A DNA stretch of 46,715 bases. It comes from Bacteroidetes bacterium UBA1941 (lineage in GTDB: Bacteria; Bacteroidota; Bacteroidia; Chitinophagales; LD1). Positions 27,670 through 35,891 of this stretch are shown piece after piece; positions within the stretch are counted from its first letter, which is position 1, and each line of letters opens with the position of its first letter. The translations under genes were made by a program, and so were the position numbers. The stretch is from assembly GCA_002336805.1 (NCBI GenBank), contig DDEZ01000008.1, positions 140,887-187,601 on the forward strand, read 5' to 3'. Below the pieces are notes generated by a model. That model worked only from the letters and a program-made list of their open reading frames with translations, searched no databases and was not told where the DNA came from.

Positions 27670-28614
27670 ATGAACCTACCTTATAACTTCGCTGATTTCG
27701 TAATTAACTTGAAATCGCTTCAAAAAATATCAGATTCTTTAGCTAGATATTTTATAAAAAACCATCAAGAACTTGACCAATTTATTCAGCTCGAAATTCT
27801 TGACTTGCTTTCCTCTAATAGTGAAATTAACATTAGTGATTTATGGAAATTAAGATCACAAGTGAATAGACTTCATCAAGCTTTTTTAGATAGAATTATA
27901 TTGGTGGCTATAGTCGTTGAAGCGAGGAGAAAGCTCCGAAATTTCAGTCGGGAGGAAACTGATTTCGTGTGGAAGTTGATCTATAACTCAACAGTAACTA
28001 TTGCAGGTAATACTATTGGCTCGATCGGCTCTCAGGGCTTTTTGGTCATTCCGCTTTTCCGATATGAGGAAAAGGGTGTAGTACAAATTCTAAGATTACA
28101 TATTTGGTGCAGAAAGATTGACGAAATGGTTAATTTAATTGATAATCATAGCTTTTCAATCCACAGCCATTTATATTTTGGGCAAAGTTGGATTTTGCAG
28201 GGGAACCTGGTAGACGAGCGGTTTTCTATTATTGAGACTTCAGAACCATCAGTTACTTCGAAATTTAAAATAGACTGGGATAGTACTACACACAATTCTA
28301 CTGATTTTAATAGAAAATCTCATTTAGTAAATACGGGAAAACATGTTCAAGTTATTCAAAAATGGAATCAAGTTTATAATAGTGAGGAAATGTATACGAT
28401 AGATGCGGGGGAGTTTCATCGGAGCACTAGACCGCCCTCTACAGAAATGAGTGCAACACTTTTTCTTTTTGACAGTATGGAAGGGCAAGCCGAAAAGTCC
28501 TTTGTACTCGGGCCTTCCAAAGATATACATGGGCCTAATCACAACTATAATAGTTTGGATTCATATCCCCTTCTTAACACAATAAATAAAATCTTCCAAA
28601 ATGAACTCGAATAA
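27670..28614 (+). CDS. Predicted cupin / thiol-dioxygenase-like protein paired with SLATT
   Basis: I recognise no named family for this 314-residue protein. The C-terminal half has 'SIHSHLYFGQSWILQGNLVDERFSI' (H165-x-H167, then a G) and 'MYTIDAGEFHRSTRPPSTEMSATLFLFDS' (H250). This order and spacing, H-x-H, a glycine strand, then 'Y.i..G..HR', resembles the metal-binding core of cysteine-dioxygenase-type cupins. The N-terminal 130 residues are helical. The gene overlaps the SLATT gene by 14 bases and is much more AT-rich than the flanking chromosome, with different codon choice, a sign of recent acquisition. A defence or stress-sensor role with the SLATT protein is a hypothesis from context only. 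Confidence 0.6.
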   Translation: MNLPYNFADFVINLKSLQKISDSLARYFIKNHQELDQFIQLEILDLLSSNSEINISDLWKLRSQVNRLHQAFLDRIILVAIVVEARRKLRNFSREETDFVWKLIYNSTVTIAGNTIGSIGSQGFLVIPLFRYEEKGVVQILRLHIWCRKIDEMVNLIDNHSFSIHSHLYFGQSWILQGNLVDERFSIIETSEPSVTSKFKIDWDSTTHNSTDFNRKSHLVNTGKHVQVIQKWNQVYNSEEMYTIDAGEFHRSTRPPSTEMSATLFLFDSMEGQAEKSFVLGPSKDIHGPNHNYNSLDSYPLLNTINKIFQNELE

Positions 28615-29110
28615 AAAAGCTGTAGCATTAGATTGGATGAGAAAAATACACATTCTGGAGCACGCCCACCGACTGGAGTCTGTGAAATGGAATAAATATA
28701 ATACTCGACTTGGGATTACATCTGTAATCATTGCCGCAATTATTACATCTATAAGTTCCGTTCCAGAGTTAAGAAACACTTTGCTTTCAAATTTGATATC
28801 TTCTATAGGTGGCGTCTTGGTTGCAATACTTGCCGGCATTCAAACATTTCTAAAACCATCTGAGTATGCTGAAAAGCACAGGGTTGCGTCTATGACTTTT
28901 GAAAGTTTGAGGCATAAAATGGAATTTATTCTGGAATTTATCACCGATGATTCTGAAACCGAGAGAGAACTTCAATCCTTTCGGTCTGAATGGGATCAAG
29001 TTGATAGTATAAACATTGCTCATGAACATTATAATTTAGCTTCAGATTGGGTATCTAATTTGCCTCGATACGCTCCGCTATCCGTAGCAAAATCCTCTGC
29101 TTCGCTATAA
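28601..29110 (+). CDS. SLATT-domain two-TM protein (predicted effector)
   Basis: The 169-residue protein has two hydrophobic helices (about 36-54 and 64-84) joined by a short loop, followed by 'FLKPSEYAEKHRVASMTFESLRHKMEFIL'. This 2TM plus helical tail with a Y..KHR..S..FE.L pattern is the SLATT architecture, proposed to be a pore-forming effector in nucleotide-sensing anti-phage or conflict systems (SMODS and SLOG-associating). The usual partner, a nucleotidyltransferase or SLOG protein, is absent. Instead it is translationally coupled to a predicted cupin-like protein, which could be the sensor. AT-rich composition matches its partner and differs from the rest of the window. Confidence 0.8.
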   Translation: MNSNKKAVALDWMRKIHILEHAHRLESVKWNKYNTRLGITSVIIAAIITSISSVPELRNTLLSNLISSIGGVLVAILAGIQTFLKPSEYAEKHRVASMTFESLRHKMEFILEFITDDSETERELQSFRSEWDQVDSINIAHEHYNLASDWVSNLPRYAPLSVAKSSASL

Positions 29111-29747
29111 AATAAATCCCCTGCTATCCGTAGCTCATTCCACTGCTTCTCTCTAAAACAGCGCTGTCCATAGATAAAGGAAGGCTTGAGGGATAGCTTT
29201 TACCCCACTTACCTGGCTTCGGACTACGAACAGTTTTTTTGATTAGACTATGGAGAGCGAGAAAAAAAGGGTGAAGAAAGCAGACCAGTAGCATTAAAAA
29301 AGGAGCTGAAACATCCAGCCCACGCATTCCCATCTGCTTTTACGGGACTTTGGACCCTGGAAAAGTCGTACCTCTAAAATTTAGGAACCACCCAAAGCAA
29401 AAAATTTGCGACTCTCCAGATGATGCTAACCGCTTTAGATACAGGAACGACCCAGCAACTGCTCGGCTTGCCAGATGAAGTCATTTCTAACTTCTCAGAA
29501 TAAAACTGAATACTTAAAGTAAATCCAGCTTTTTTCTTTGACTCTTTCGTTGAAAGTTTAGCCATATAGTACGCGCACGGCTTTTATACTTTCTCCACCC
29601 CGAATAAAGAACTACTTAAAGGTAATCAGAATTCTACTATTTAGCAATACAAGAATGCGACAACAAAAAACCAGCGAAGTCCAACGACAGTAGCCACGCC
29701 GCCTCATCGCCATCTTCCCAGGACAAATTGCTGATCGTTTGCTCACG
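29111..29747. other. Gene-poor region with two imperfect direct repeats
   Basis: No convincing gene is present. A 63-codon minus-strand frame (29374-29565, starting MAKLSTKESKKKAGF) is unsupported and resembles nothing I know. Two imperfect direct repeats, 29383-29423 and 29443-29478, share AGGAAC-ACCCA, a GCAA...TTGC pair and CCAGATGA. The block may be remnant DNA at the end of the acquired island. Confidence 0.4.
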
Positions 29748-29805
29748 GTTGTTCACGTTGTTCACGGTACCAGTGAGTGTGAACACTATGAACAAGCGTG
29801 AACAA
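29748..29805. repeat. Word-hairpin right of the AT-rich island (TTGTTCACG doublet)
   Basis: TTGTTCACG occurs twice in perfect tandem (29749-29757, 29758-29766). The 3' arm has the exact complement CGTGAACAA (29797-29805) plus degenerate copies at 29787-29795 and 29777-29785. The loop contains ACCAGT. The word period is 9 here. Its left half aligns to 27312-27350 on the other side of the island. Confidence 0.75.
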
Positions 29806-29828
29806 GAACAATCGCGGCAGCCCGCAGC

Positions 29829-31130
29829 CTAGTAGCCGTAGCCCCAGTCATCGGCACGCCTGCGGCCTACGATCTTGTAGTCCCTGTCTGTGATAGCCTT
29901 TACTACCCTGGCCCTGTCTGTGTAGAGAGAGTAGCGGCTATAGGCATACCTCGCGATACCGATGTGAAACAACACCCCCAGCACTACCATCACACCAAAC
30001 ACCCGCTGCCACAGCACCGGCCGCTGAGCCAGCAGCCGCTGGTAGCAGTACAGAGAGTAGAACATAGACAGCGGAAAAAGCATGTAGAAGGTATGCGGGC
30101 TGGGCCCCTTTAGCGAGAAGAGGAACGAGAGGGACACCATACCGATAGTGGCCAGCACGAGCACCTTCAGCGGCTTCCACTCCGGTAGCTCGCTTTTCAG
30201 GAAGAAGCAGAATGAAAAGTACACTACCTGCACCCATCCCACCACAGTGAGCACGATCACGATAGGCAGCATCCAAACCTGCTCTGCTGTGATATCGCCG
30301 GAGGTCCTGGCCACCGCCAGCATCACATAGTTTACCTCAAAGCTGGCAAAGGACAGGAACCGCAAAAAGATATCTCCTACCCTCTTCAGATTAGATAGCA
30401 TGAAGACGACGTTTTTCTCCGTGCCTCCCGTGCTGTGCACGCCGTAGCGCGAGATGGTGGGCAGCAGCGTGATAGCCCCTATACACAGGCCACACAGGTA
30501 TATGGGCACCAGCCTGAGCGCCCTCCTCCTATCCTCTCTGAGCTGGTACAGCAGGGCCACCAGGCTATATGGCACCAGCAGCACCCATGACATGTGCAGC
30601 TGCATGATAGCAGTCACACACAGCCCCATAGCCCCCGCCGCTATATACGGAGAGATGACGCGCGTACGGTACAGCGGTAGCAGCTCCAGCAGGCAGACGA
30701 AGAAGAGGGTGGCAAAAGGCAGTACATAAGAAGGATTGACCACTATGGTGCTAAAGGCCATGGCCCACGGCGCACTCATCAGCCACAGCCAGACCAGCCA
30801 GCCCGGCACAGCCGGCAGCCGCTGCCTCACATACCATACGAGGAGGACCTGAGAGGCCAGCACCATGACCTGCAAAACAAAGAAAGGCGACTCCGGTATG
30901 CTCAGGATGTAGAGCGGCAGCCCCACCAGCAGCCCCTGCAGCGCGCCGGGTATTTGAGAGTCGGTATACGTCACATCCGGGCCGAAGTAGGGCCAGAGGC
31001 CGGTGGTGTAGTACTTGAGCCCGAGGAGGTAGATCTGCAGATTGTCCGGCATCCAGTAGCAGCACAGGCCATAGCAGATGCGCAGGCCAAAGAGCAGCAC
31101 TATCAGCAGTATCAGTATGCGGGTCTTCAT
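29829..31130 (-). CDS. Multi-pass membrane protein, GT-C/PMT-like
   Basis: From the ATG at 31128-31130 the protein has 433 residues and about ten to eleven transmembrane segments, beginning 'MKTRILILLIVLLFGLRICYG'. After the first helix a loop reads 'MPDNLQIYLLGLKYYTTGLWPYFGPDVTYTDSQIPG', similar in position to the D/E-containing loop of GT-C glycosyltransferases (PMT/ArnT-like). That makes a lipid-phosphate-sugar-dependent transferase the best guess, but the match is by layout rather than by a diagnostic motif. The upstream frame to 31280 is probably untranslated. The gene stands alone and is divergent from the YXWGXW gene. Confidence 0.65.
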   Translation of the reverse strand: MKTRILILLIVLLFGLRICYGLCCYWMPDNLQIYLLGLKYYTTGLWPYFGPDVTYTDSQIPGALQGLLVGLPLYILSIPESPFFVLQVMVLASQVLLVWYVRQRLPAVPGWLVWLWLMSAPWAMAFSTIVVNPSYVLPFATLFFVCLLELLPLYRTRVISPYIAAGAMGLCVTAIMQLHMSWVLLVPYSLVALLYQLREDRRRALRLVPIYLCGLCIGAITLLPTISRYGVHSTGGTEKNVVFMLSNLKRVGDIFLRFLSFASFEVNYVMLAVARTSGDITAEQVWMLPIVIVLTVVGWVQVVYFSFCFFLKSELPEWKPLKVLVLATIGMVSLSFLFSLKGPSPHTFYMLFPLSMFYSLYCYQRLLAQRPVLWQRVFGVMVVLGVLFHIGIARYAYSRYSLYTDRARVVKAITDRDYKIVGRRRADDWGYGY

Positions 31131-31310
31131 CTGGCTACCAGCGGGTTTGATGGGTGAGGGTGTTTTAGAGTATGCACTATGGCTTCCGGCCAAATATACC
31201 AAAATAACCGCCGCGCTGCCGCAGCCATGGTACCATGCCATACCGGAGGCTGCGACTTTGGACTCAACTTTGTACCACACCCCGCATTGTTCATCAAACC
31301 AAGATCGATC

Positions 31311-31613
31311 ATGAAAAGCATAATATTAAAAGCAGTGACGTTTGCCTCTCTCACACTCGGCGTATCTGCCGCTGCATCTGCGCAGGTATATGTCAAGGTA
31401 AGGCCTGTGGCACCCGTCATAGTAGAGACCAAGCGCCCCAGCGCAGCACATGTCTGGATAGGCGAAGACTGGCGGGTAGAGGGTCCATCCTATGTATACA
31501 TAGGTGGCAGGTGGGAGGCTCCTCCTCATCCTGGGGCCGTGTGGGTGCCGGGCCACTGGGTGCGCAAGGGACACGGAGAGTACTGGGTACCGGGCCACTG
31601 GAGCCGCAGATAG
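31311..31613 (+). CDS. Small exported YXWGXW-type repeat protein
   Basis: Starting at the ATG 31311, the 100-residue protein has a signal peptide (MKSIILKAVTFASLTLGVSAAASAQ) and then tryptophan-rich units: 'HVWIGEDWRVEG', 'YVYIGGRWEAPP', 'AVWVPGHWVRKG', 'EYWVPGHWSRR'. These W.PGHW repeats are typical of small periplasmic or surface YXWGXW/BcpO-related proteins, whose role is unknown. The in-frame extension back to 31179 overlaps the divergent gene and has no signal, so it is rejected. Confidence 0.8.
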   Translation: MKSIILKAVTFASLTLGVSAAASAQVYVKVRPVAPVIVETKRPSAAHVWIGEDWRVEGPSYVYIGGRWEAPPHPGAVWVPGHWVRKGHGEYWVPGHWSRR

Positions 31614-31735
31614 TAGCACCAAGAGGCTGATCAGGGCTGGTCGTCCGCACTGCTACTCAGGTAGCAGCCGGATGGCCAGCACATTCTTTGTACAGGGCAA
31701 ATCTGCTATCTTGCCACATCTAAAGCTACATAAGC

Positions 31736-32164
31736 ATGACCACCACACAGCAGATAGCAGACCACCTCGCTACACAGCCTGAGGCCAAGCAGGCTGAAAT
31801 GCGTACCCTCCATGAGCAGCTACTTAAAGCACTACCCGGCACGCGCCTGTGGTTTGACACCGGTGTGGATGACAAGGGCAAGGTAGTGGCCAATCCTACC
31901 ATAGGCTATGGCTTTCAGGTACTGCAGTATGCCGGGGGCAAAACAAAAGACTTCTTTCAGATAGGGCTGAGTGGCAATACGACCGGCATATCTGTCTATA
32001 TCCTCGGCCTCAAAGACAAAAAATACCTGACCGATACCTATGGCCAGCGAATAGGCAAAGCCAGCGTGACGGGCTACTGCATCAAGTTTAAAAAGCTGGC
32101 AGATATAGATCTGGCTGTCCTCATAGAGGCTGTACAGTATGGTGCCGGCGCTACTGCTCACTAG
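31736..32164 (+). CDS. DUF1801-like protein
   Basis: The 142-residue protein has 'AEMRTLHEQLLKALPGTRLWFDTG' followed by 'GYGFQVLQYAGGKTKDFFQIGLSGNTTGISVYILGL' and 'YGQRIGKASVTGYCIKFKKLADIDLAVLIEAV'. The last two blocks fit the DUF1801/YdhG-like alpha-beta fold, in which a peptide like 'fqiGlsa...is.yi.g' and a late 'gkG.lrfk....id...l..lI' are conserved. No biochemical function is established for most of the family. It is monocistronic as far as can be seen. Confidence 0.65.
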   Translation: MTTTQQIADHLATQPEAKQAEMRTLHEQLLKALPGTRLWFDTGVDDKGKVVANPTIGYGFQVLQYAGGKTKDFFQIGLSGNTTGISVYILGLKDKKYLTDTYGQRIGKASVTGYCIKFKKLADIDLAVLIEAVQYGAGATAH

Positions 32165-32221
32165 GCCTGCCGTGTTTGGCCATAGTCATTTATATCTATA
32201 GCTTAGTCGCAAATATCCATC

Positions 32222-32614
32222 ATGAAATACGCTATCCTCCTAGTGGCACTCCTCTTGTCTTGTGGCACCTATGCGCAGGACATCAAGACCAAAAAGAACA
32301 TCGTACTGCTCAATGAGGCAGAATGGCTGAGCAAAGACAAAGGCGATCTGAATGTCGAAAAGACCAAGTGCGTACTCAGTTCGGTGAAATCAGGCAAGCC
32401 TCTTTTCTCCATCTACATCCGCTACTATGTGGAGGTGGGCAAGGCTAAGATGGATATCAATTTTGTAGACTTTGATGGCAGCTGCAGGCTCACCACTACG
32501 GTGAAGGATATCTATAGAAACCTCTACAAAATGGGTGCAATAGATGCTGACGGCGTAGTCAATAGGGACAAAGCCGAGGCATGGATCAGGCTCTACAACG
32601 AAAAAAGCTACTAA
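32222..32614 (+). CDS. Small exported protein of unknown function
   Basis: The 130-residue protein has a signal peptide (MKYAILLVALLLSCGTYAQ), with a cysteine near the cleavage site but no proper lipobox. The mature part alternates beta strands and ends in a helix ('DKAEAWIRLYNEKSY'). I recognise no domain. It reads toward the minus-strand small RNA pair at 32659-33121, whose terminators could also stop its transcript. Confidence 0.65.
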   Translation: MKYAILLVALLLSCGTYAQDIKTKKNIVLLNEAEWLSKDKGDLNVEKTKCVLSSVKSGKPLFSIYIRYYVEVGKAKMDINFVDFDGSCRLTTTVKDIYRNLYKMGAIDADGVVNRDKAEAWIRLYNEKSY

Positions 32615-32658
32615 GCTATATCCCGACGGCCGCTGGTCTAGCGTCCACACAGCGGGGC

Positions 32659-32686
32659 AAAAAAAGGCCCACCCATGAGGTGAGCC
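32659..32686 (-). terminator. Terminator of small RNA copy A
   Basis: Minus strand: GGCTCACC (32686-32679) pairs with GGTGGGCC (32673-32666), with one G-U pair, followed by seven T (32665-32659). Copy B has GGCTCATC/GATGGGCC at the same place, a compensatory change in the stem. Confidence 0.8.
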
Positions 32687-32804
32687 TACGTTTCCATAGA
32701 TAATTATATCAGGAGATCGAGATTTCGAGCTAGATAGGTGGCTATATGATGGCCTGCCACCCGTAGCATTTATGCTTCATCCGCTTTATCTGGCGCCGCG
32801 CGGT
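32659..32804 (-). ncRNA. Predicted small RNA, copy A of a tandem pair
   Basis: On the minus strand a promoter (32839-32809) is followed by about 145 nt and then a terminator (32686-32659). No ORF is shared with copy B. The 3' part, including CTATGGAAACGTAGG just before the terminator, is nearly identical in both copies, while the 5' part has diverged but keeps a hairpin (GGTGGC with GCCACC, equivalent to GTGATG with CATCAC in copy B). This conservation of promoter, 3' module and stems argues for a transcribed RNA. The family is not recognised. Confidence 0.5.
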
Positions 32805-32808
32805 GAAA

Positions 32809-32839
32809 CAAAGATGCACTACCACTTTCAGCCACGCAA
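32809..32839 (-). promoter_or_regulatory. Promoter of small RNA copy A
   Basis: Minus strand: TTG in TTACCTTGCG, a 20-nt spacer, then CATCTTTG (one base off TAnnTTTG). Copy B has the same elements and the same 20-nt spacing, while the spacer sequence is different, a pattern expected of a working promoter. Confidence 0.6.
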
Positions 32840-32962
32840 GGTAACTTTTGCGCCAAATCCGAAAGTCTAACAGCCACTGCCACACATAATCAACTGAATA
32901 CAAATTATTTACACAATCAGGTCGGACCTTTTTTAAACCACCTGTATCCCACTCTCTGGCTC

Positions 32963-32994
32963 AAAAAAAAGGCCCATCCCCCAAGAGATGAGCC
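32963..32994 (-). terminator. Terminator of small RNA copy B
   Basis: Minus strand: GGCTCATC (32994-32987) pairs with GATGGGCC (32978-32971), followed by eight T (32970-32963). Confidence 0.8.
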
Positions 32995-33121
32995 TACGTT
33001 TTCCATAGATAGTTATATCTGGGAGGTCGTGTTTTTGCAGACCGATAGGTTTCAAAAAGTCCTTGCCAAACTGCGGTGATGTTCCGTTATTTGCTGCAGG
33101 CCACATCACTGCCGCTATTCT
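32963..33121 (-). ncRNA. Predicted small RNA, copy B of a tandem pair
   Basis: This has the same layout as copy A: promoter at 33156-33126, a transcript of about 155 nt, terminator at 32994-32963. The shared 3' module reads GATATAACTATCTATGG then AAACGTAGG. A short minus-strand frame (32933-33139) runs through it but is not conserved in copy A. The block upstream of the promoter (33157-33188) is also repeated in copy A, and in copy B leads straight into the plus-strand gene at 33190. Confidence 0.5.
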
Positions 33122-33125
33122 GACA

Positions 33126-33156
33126 CAAAGATGCGCCACGGCACCGAGCGGCGCAA
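33126..33156 (-). promoter_or_regulatory. Promoter of small RNA copy B
   Basis: Minus strand: TTG in TTACATTGCG, a 20-nt spacer, then CATCTTTG, matching copy A. On the plus strand the adjacent AACTTTTG (33160-33167), 22 nt before the ATG of the next gene, could be the -7 element of a divergent promoter. Confidence 0.6.
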
Positions 33157-33189
33157 TGTAACTTTTGTGCCAAATCCGAAAGTCTGACC

Positions 33190-34659
33190 ATGAATACGAA
33201 TGACAACTTACTGAAGCTGATACACTTGCTCACACCCAGTGAGAAGAAATATTTCAAACAGTATATCGCTACGCGCAAAGACAACAAGTTCTACGCAGCC
33301 CTCTTTGACCAGCTGGTAAAACAGGAGGAATATAACGCTCCCCTCCTGGCCCGCCAGCTACGCAAAACACCCAAGCAGATCAGTGATGCCAAGGCCTACC
33401 TGCTGCAGGTAATCATGCGCTCACTGGAGGCATACTATGCAGAGTCTACACCGCTGATGCAGGTACATCATCTCATCACGCAGGCCGAGATAGCATGGAT
33501 GAAATCGGCAATATCTCTGGCAAATGAGCTGATGGACAAAGCGGAGACGATAGCGCTGTCGCAGGATTTTTTCTTACTGCTGGTATCTATCTACAAGCTG
33601 CGCCACTCTATCAGCTCCTCTGCCTATGACTACGATGCCGCAGAGGCGATGAGCCAGCAGATCACTGCATGCCTGGACAAGGAGAAGAACCTCAATGAGT
33701 ACCGGCAGCTAAACCGGCAGCTGGCCAGGCTCGCCCTGCCGCGTCGGGACAAGGTGACCCCTGTAGAAGCCGCAGAGTACCTGTCGCACCCGCTGCTACA
33801 GTCGCCTGATACAGCGCTCAGCCTATCGGCCAGAGCCTTTTACTACCGCACGCTGATCAACTATCACCTGTGGTACGGAGACAGGGAGCAGAGCTGCAGT
33901 ATGGCCAGGGCACTGTATCAGATGATACAGGATGACCGTGAGCGCTTTGATGCCAATCTCACTACCAAGAGTGCCTGCCTCATAGATATACTCAGCGGCC
34001 TGCAGGCAGACAGGGCAGACCGCACCGTGTTTCACCAGGCACTGGCAGACCTCGATATCGTCACCGCCATCATCCGCGCCTCAAATCCCATGCAGGCACA
34101 ATACCTCTGGGAGGGTGCATGCCTGTACCGCCAGACCGATCATGTGGCTATGGGCCGCTTCGCAGAGGGTGTCAGGTATCACCACGAGGTGCTGGCCAGT
34201 GAGTACTATCCGCGTATGGCACCGATCACCAGATCGCTATTCTTTTTTGAGTCGGCACTCTGCTTCTACCACACAGGCCACTCAGATATGACGCTGAGCC
34301 TGATCCATGAGATAGAGGCGCTGAAGGTGAAACTCCTATCCTCCGGCGTGACCTTCATGCGCCTGCGTGTACTGCTGGCCATGATGGCCTGCGACGATCG
34401 CAATGTGGTCACGATGGACTCCCAGTTGGCTGCTGCACGCCGCCATGTGAAAAACAACAAACCGTACCTGGCCTCCCTGACCAGGATGCAGAAGATCATG
34501 ACTCATGTCATAGAGCACGACGGGCTGAGCGCGGCAGAGGCAGATGCCTTTCTGCGCAGGCAGCGCGCACCGGCTATATCAGAGCGGCTGACACCCGAGG
34601 CAGGCTTCCACTTTGCCCACTGGCTGCAGCGCCAGGTACGTACCAAGCCGCGCAGGTAG
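33190..34659 (+). CDS. Large helical TPR-like protein of unknown function
   Basis: The 489-residue protein has no signal peptide or membrane segment. It is almost wholly helical, with irregular helix pairs from about residue 100 to 460 that look like degenerate TPRs. The N-terminal 80 residues ('LLKLIHLLTPSEKKYFKQYIATRKDNKFYAALFDQLVKQEEYNAPLLARQLRKTPKQISDAKAYLLQVIMRSLEAYY') resemble a conserved Bacteroidota module whose function I do not know. It is likely a cytoplasmic scaffold. A stretch duplicated from the small RNA copies forms its 5' flank, and the minus-strand terminator at 34676-34702 lies just past its stop. Confidence 0.7.
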   Translation: MNTNDNLLKLIHLLTPSEKKYFKQYIATRKDNKFYAALFDQLVKQEEYNAPLLARQLRKTPKQISDAKAYLLQVIMRSLEAYYAESTPLMQVHHLITQAEIAWMKSAISLANELMDKAETIALSQDFFLLLVSIYKLRHSISSSAYDYDAAEAMSQQITACLDKEKNLNEYRQLNRQLARLALPRRDKVTPVEAAEYLSHPLLQSPDTALSLSARAFYYRTLINYHLWYGDREQSCSMARALYQMIQDDRERFDANLTTKSACLIDILSGLQADRADRTVFHQALADLDIVTAIIRASNPMQAQYLWEGACLYRQTDHVAMGRFAEGVRYHHEVLASEYYPRMAPITRSLFFFESALCFYHTGHSDMTLSLIHEIEALKVKLLSSGVTFMRLRVLLAMMACDDRNVVTMDSQLAAARRHVKNNKPYLASLTRMQKIMTHVIEHDGLSAAEADAFLRRQRAPAISERLTPEAGFHFAHWLQRQVRTKPRR

Positions 34660-34675
34660 CTATACAGCAGGCCGC

Positions 34676-34702
34676 AAAAAAACGGCAGGGTCTCCCCTGC
34701 CG
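34676..34702 (-). terminator. Rho-independent terminator of the 34731-35312 lipoprotein gene
   Basis: Minus strand: CGGCAGGG (34702-34695) pairs perfectly with CCCTGCCG (34690-34683) around GAGA, followed by seven T (34682-34676). It may also stop the convergent plus-strand transcript. Confidence 0.9.
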
Positions 34703-34730
34703 CTATCAATCTATAACTCGTCTGATAAAT

Positions 34731-35312
34731 TTATCTCCTGATGATCAGGTCTGTGAAAGAACCCGATGTGATGGAGTGTGTAGCCGGGGTCTGATTCTGA
34801 CCCGATGGCGTATTGGCTTCAAAGCTAAAAGTACCTGATGCCAGGTTATTGGTCGTATCCATCTTGGTGATAGTCACAGTACCAGTGTGGCTGGCGTCAG
34901 TCACATAGTGCAGCTGAGAGCCTGATGTGCCGGCATAGTAGTCAAAGCTGGCTGAGCCTGCCTGAGAGGTGTATGTACTACCAACTACAGGCAGCTGCAG
35001 GATACGCATGTCTATCTCCCATGTAGCATCTGTACTACCATCACCGTTATTGCCGGAGAGATTGAGGTAGTAGCCACCGGTAGAGGTAGAGCTGGATACC
35101 AGCTGAGCATAGGAGCCGTTGTAGGAGGTACCGCTGAAAATGCTGCCACGGGAGTTGTACGGCTTTGCTGTATAGCTCACCCCATCTACATGAGCGCAGA
35201 GCAAACCTGCACCGCAGGTCTCAGCAGTAGTGGAGTTGTCTTTTTTGCAGGCAGATACAGAGAGCAGGAGCGCGATAGCACAGAGGCCGGTTGTTATCTT
35301 CAGTTTTTTCAT
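34731..35312 (-). CDS. Lipoprotein, DUF6252-like
   Basis: The 193-residue protein has a lipoprotein signal (MKKLKITTGLCAIALLLSVSAC, lipobox LSVSAC, followed by KKD). The mature beta-rich part has 'GLLCAHVDGVSYTAKPYNSRGSIFSGT', 'YYLNLSGNN' and a late 'VTITKMDTTNNLASGTFSFEA', an order typical of Bacteroidota outer-membrane lipoproteins annotated as DUF6252, with no known activity. It is a single-gene unit with a strong terminator. Confidence 0.75.
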   Translation of the reverse strand: MKKLKITTGLCAIALLLSVSACKKDNSTTAETCGAGLLCAHVDGVSYTAKPYNSRGSIFSGTSYNGSYAQLVSSSTSTGGYYLNLSGNNGDGSTDATWEIDMRILQLPVVGSTYTSQAGSASFDYYAGTSGSQLHYVTDASHTGTVTITKMDTTNNLASGTFSFEANTPSGQNQTPATHSITSGSFTDLIIRR

Positions 35313-35451
35313 TGTGATGATTGTTTTTTTGTGTTTACAATCCTCACATTGGCAAGATTGATACCAAGTGGATTTGAGGAGATTATTCCATGATTTGCGC
35401 AGCTGGTACTACCACAGCAGGTGTACGTGGGTAACTTGGGATACACAACCC

Positions 35452-35886
35452 TCAGGCAAAAAACATCTCATTATTAAAGGCAATATAGTTGAGACACCTC
35501 TTGGATGGCCAAAACAAGACATAACATAGCTGCGGGTAGGTAATGAACTCGTGAATGACCTTCAGCAAGGTCTCATAGTTCATTTCGTAGCCTGTATCAA
35601 AGGCATCGCCTAGCAGAAAGATCTTCTCTTGTTTCAGCGAAGTGTGTAGCTGTATTACTTCATTGAGAAACGACAGGGTATCACTTTCAAGGCTTTCGTC
35701 AGAGGTCCGCATCGTGATCCTATCCTCTATAATAGACCAATCGATTCGGTTAAAGTTGATAGGAAACATTCCTCCGATCATCAGATAGAATCCCTCGTCA
35801 GGCACTCGCATGATCTCGCCTGCGGCGAAAAGCTCCGCGTATTTAGTCTCAAACTCTCCCTCACACCAGTTTTGTACTATTTCCAC
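35452..35886 (-). CDS. Unknown 144-aa cytoplasmic protein
   Basis: I do not recognise a family. The protein has no signal peptide and mixes strands and helices ('MRVPDEGFYLMIGGMFPINFNRIDWSIIEDRITMRTSDESLESDTLSFLNEVIQLH'). It begins 5 bases after the stop of the TPR gene 35892-36200, so the two are probably co-transcribed. Small acidic proteins of this size include immunity proteins, but no toxin gene is nearby, so that is not proposed as its role. Confidence 0.6.
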   Translation of the reverse strand: MEIVQNWCEGEFETKYAELFAAGEIMRVPDEGFYLMIGGMFPINFNRIDWSIIEDRITMRTSDESLESDTLSFLNEVIQLHTSLKQEKIFLLGDAFDTGYEMNYETLLKVIHEFITYPQLCYVLFWPSKRCLNYIAFNNEMFFA

Positions 35887-35891
35887 ATTTC

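Noticed and set aside
29374..29565. 63-codon minus-strand ORF
   Set aside because: No family resemblance, spans the two imperfect direct repeats, no clear start signal.
32933..33139. 68-codon minus-strand ORF
   Set aside because: It runs through small RNA copy B and its terminator, and is not conserved in copy A.
35452..35886. Immunity protein of a toxin system
   Set aside because: Size and acidity alone are suggestive, but no toxin gene or recognisable immunity motif is present.
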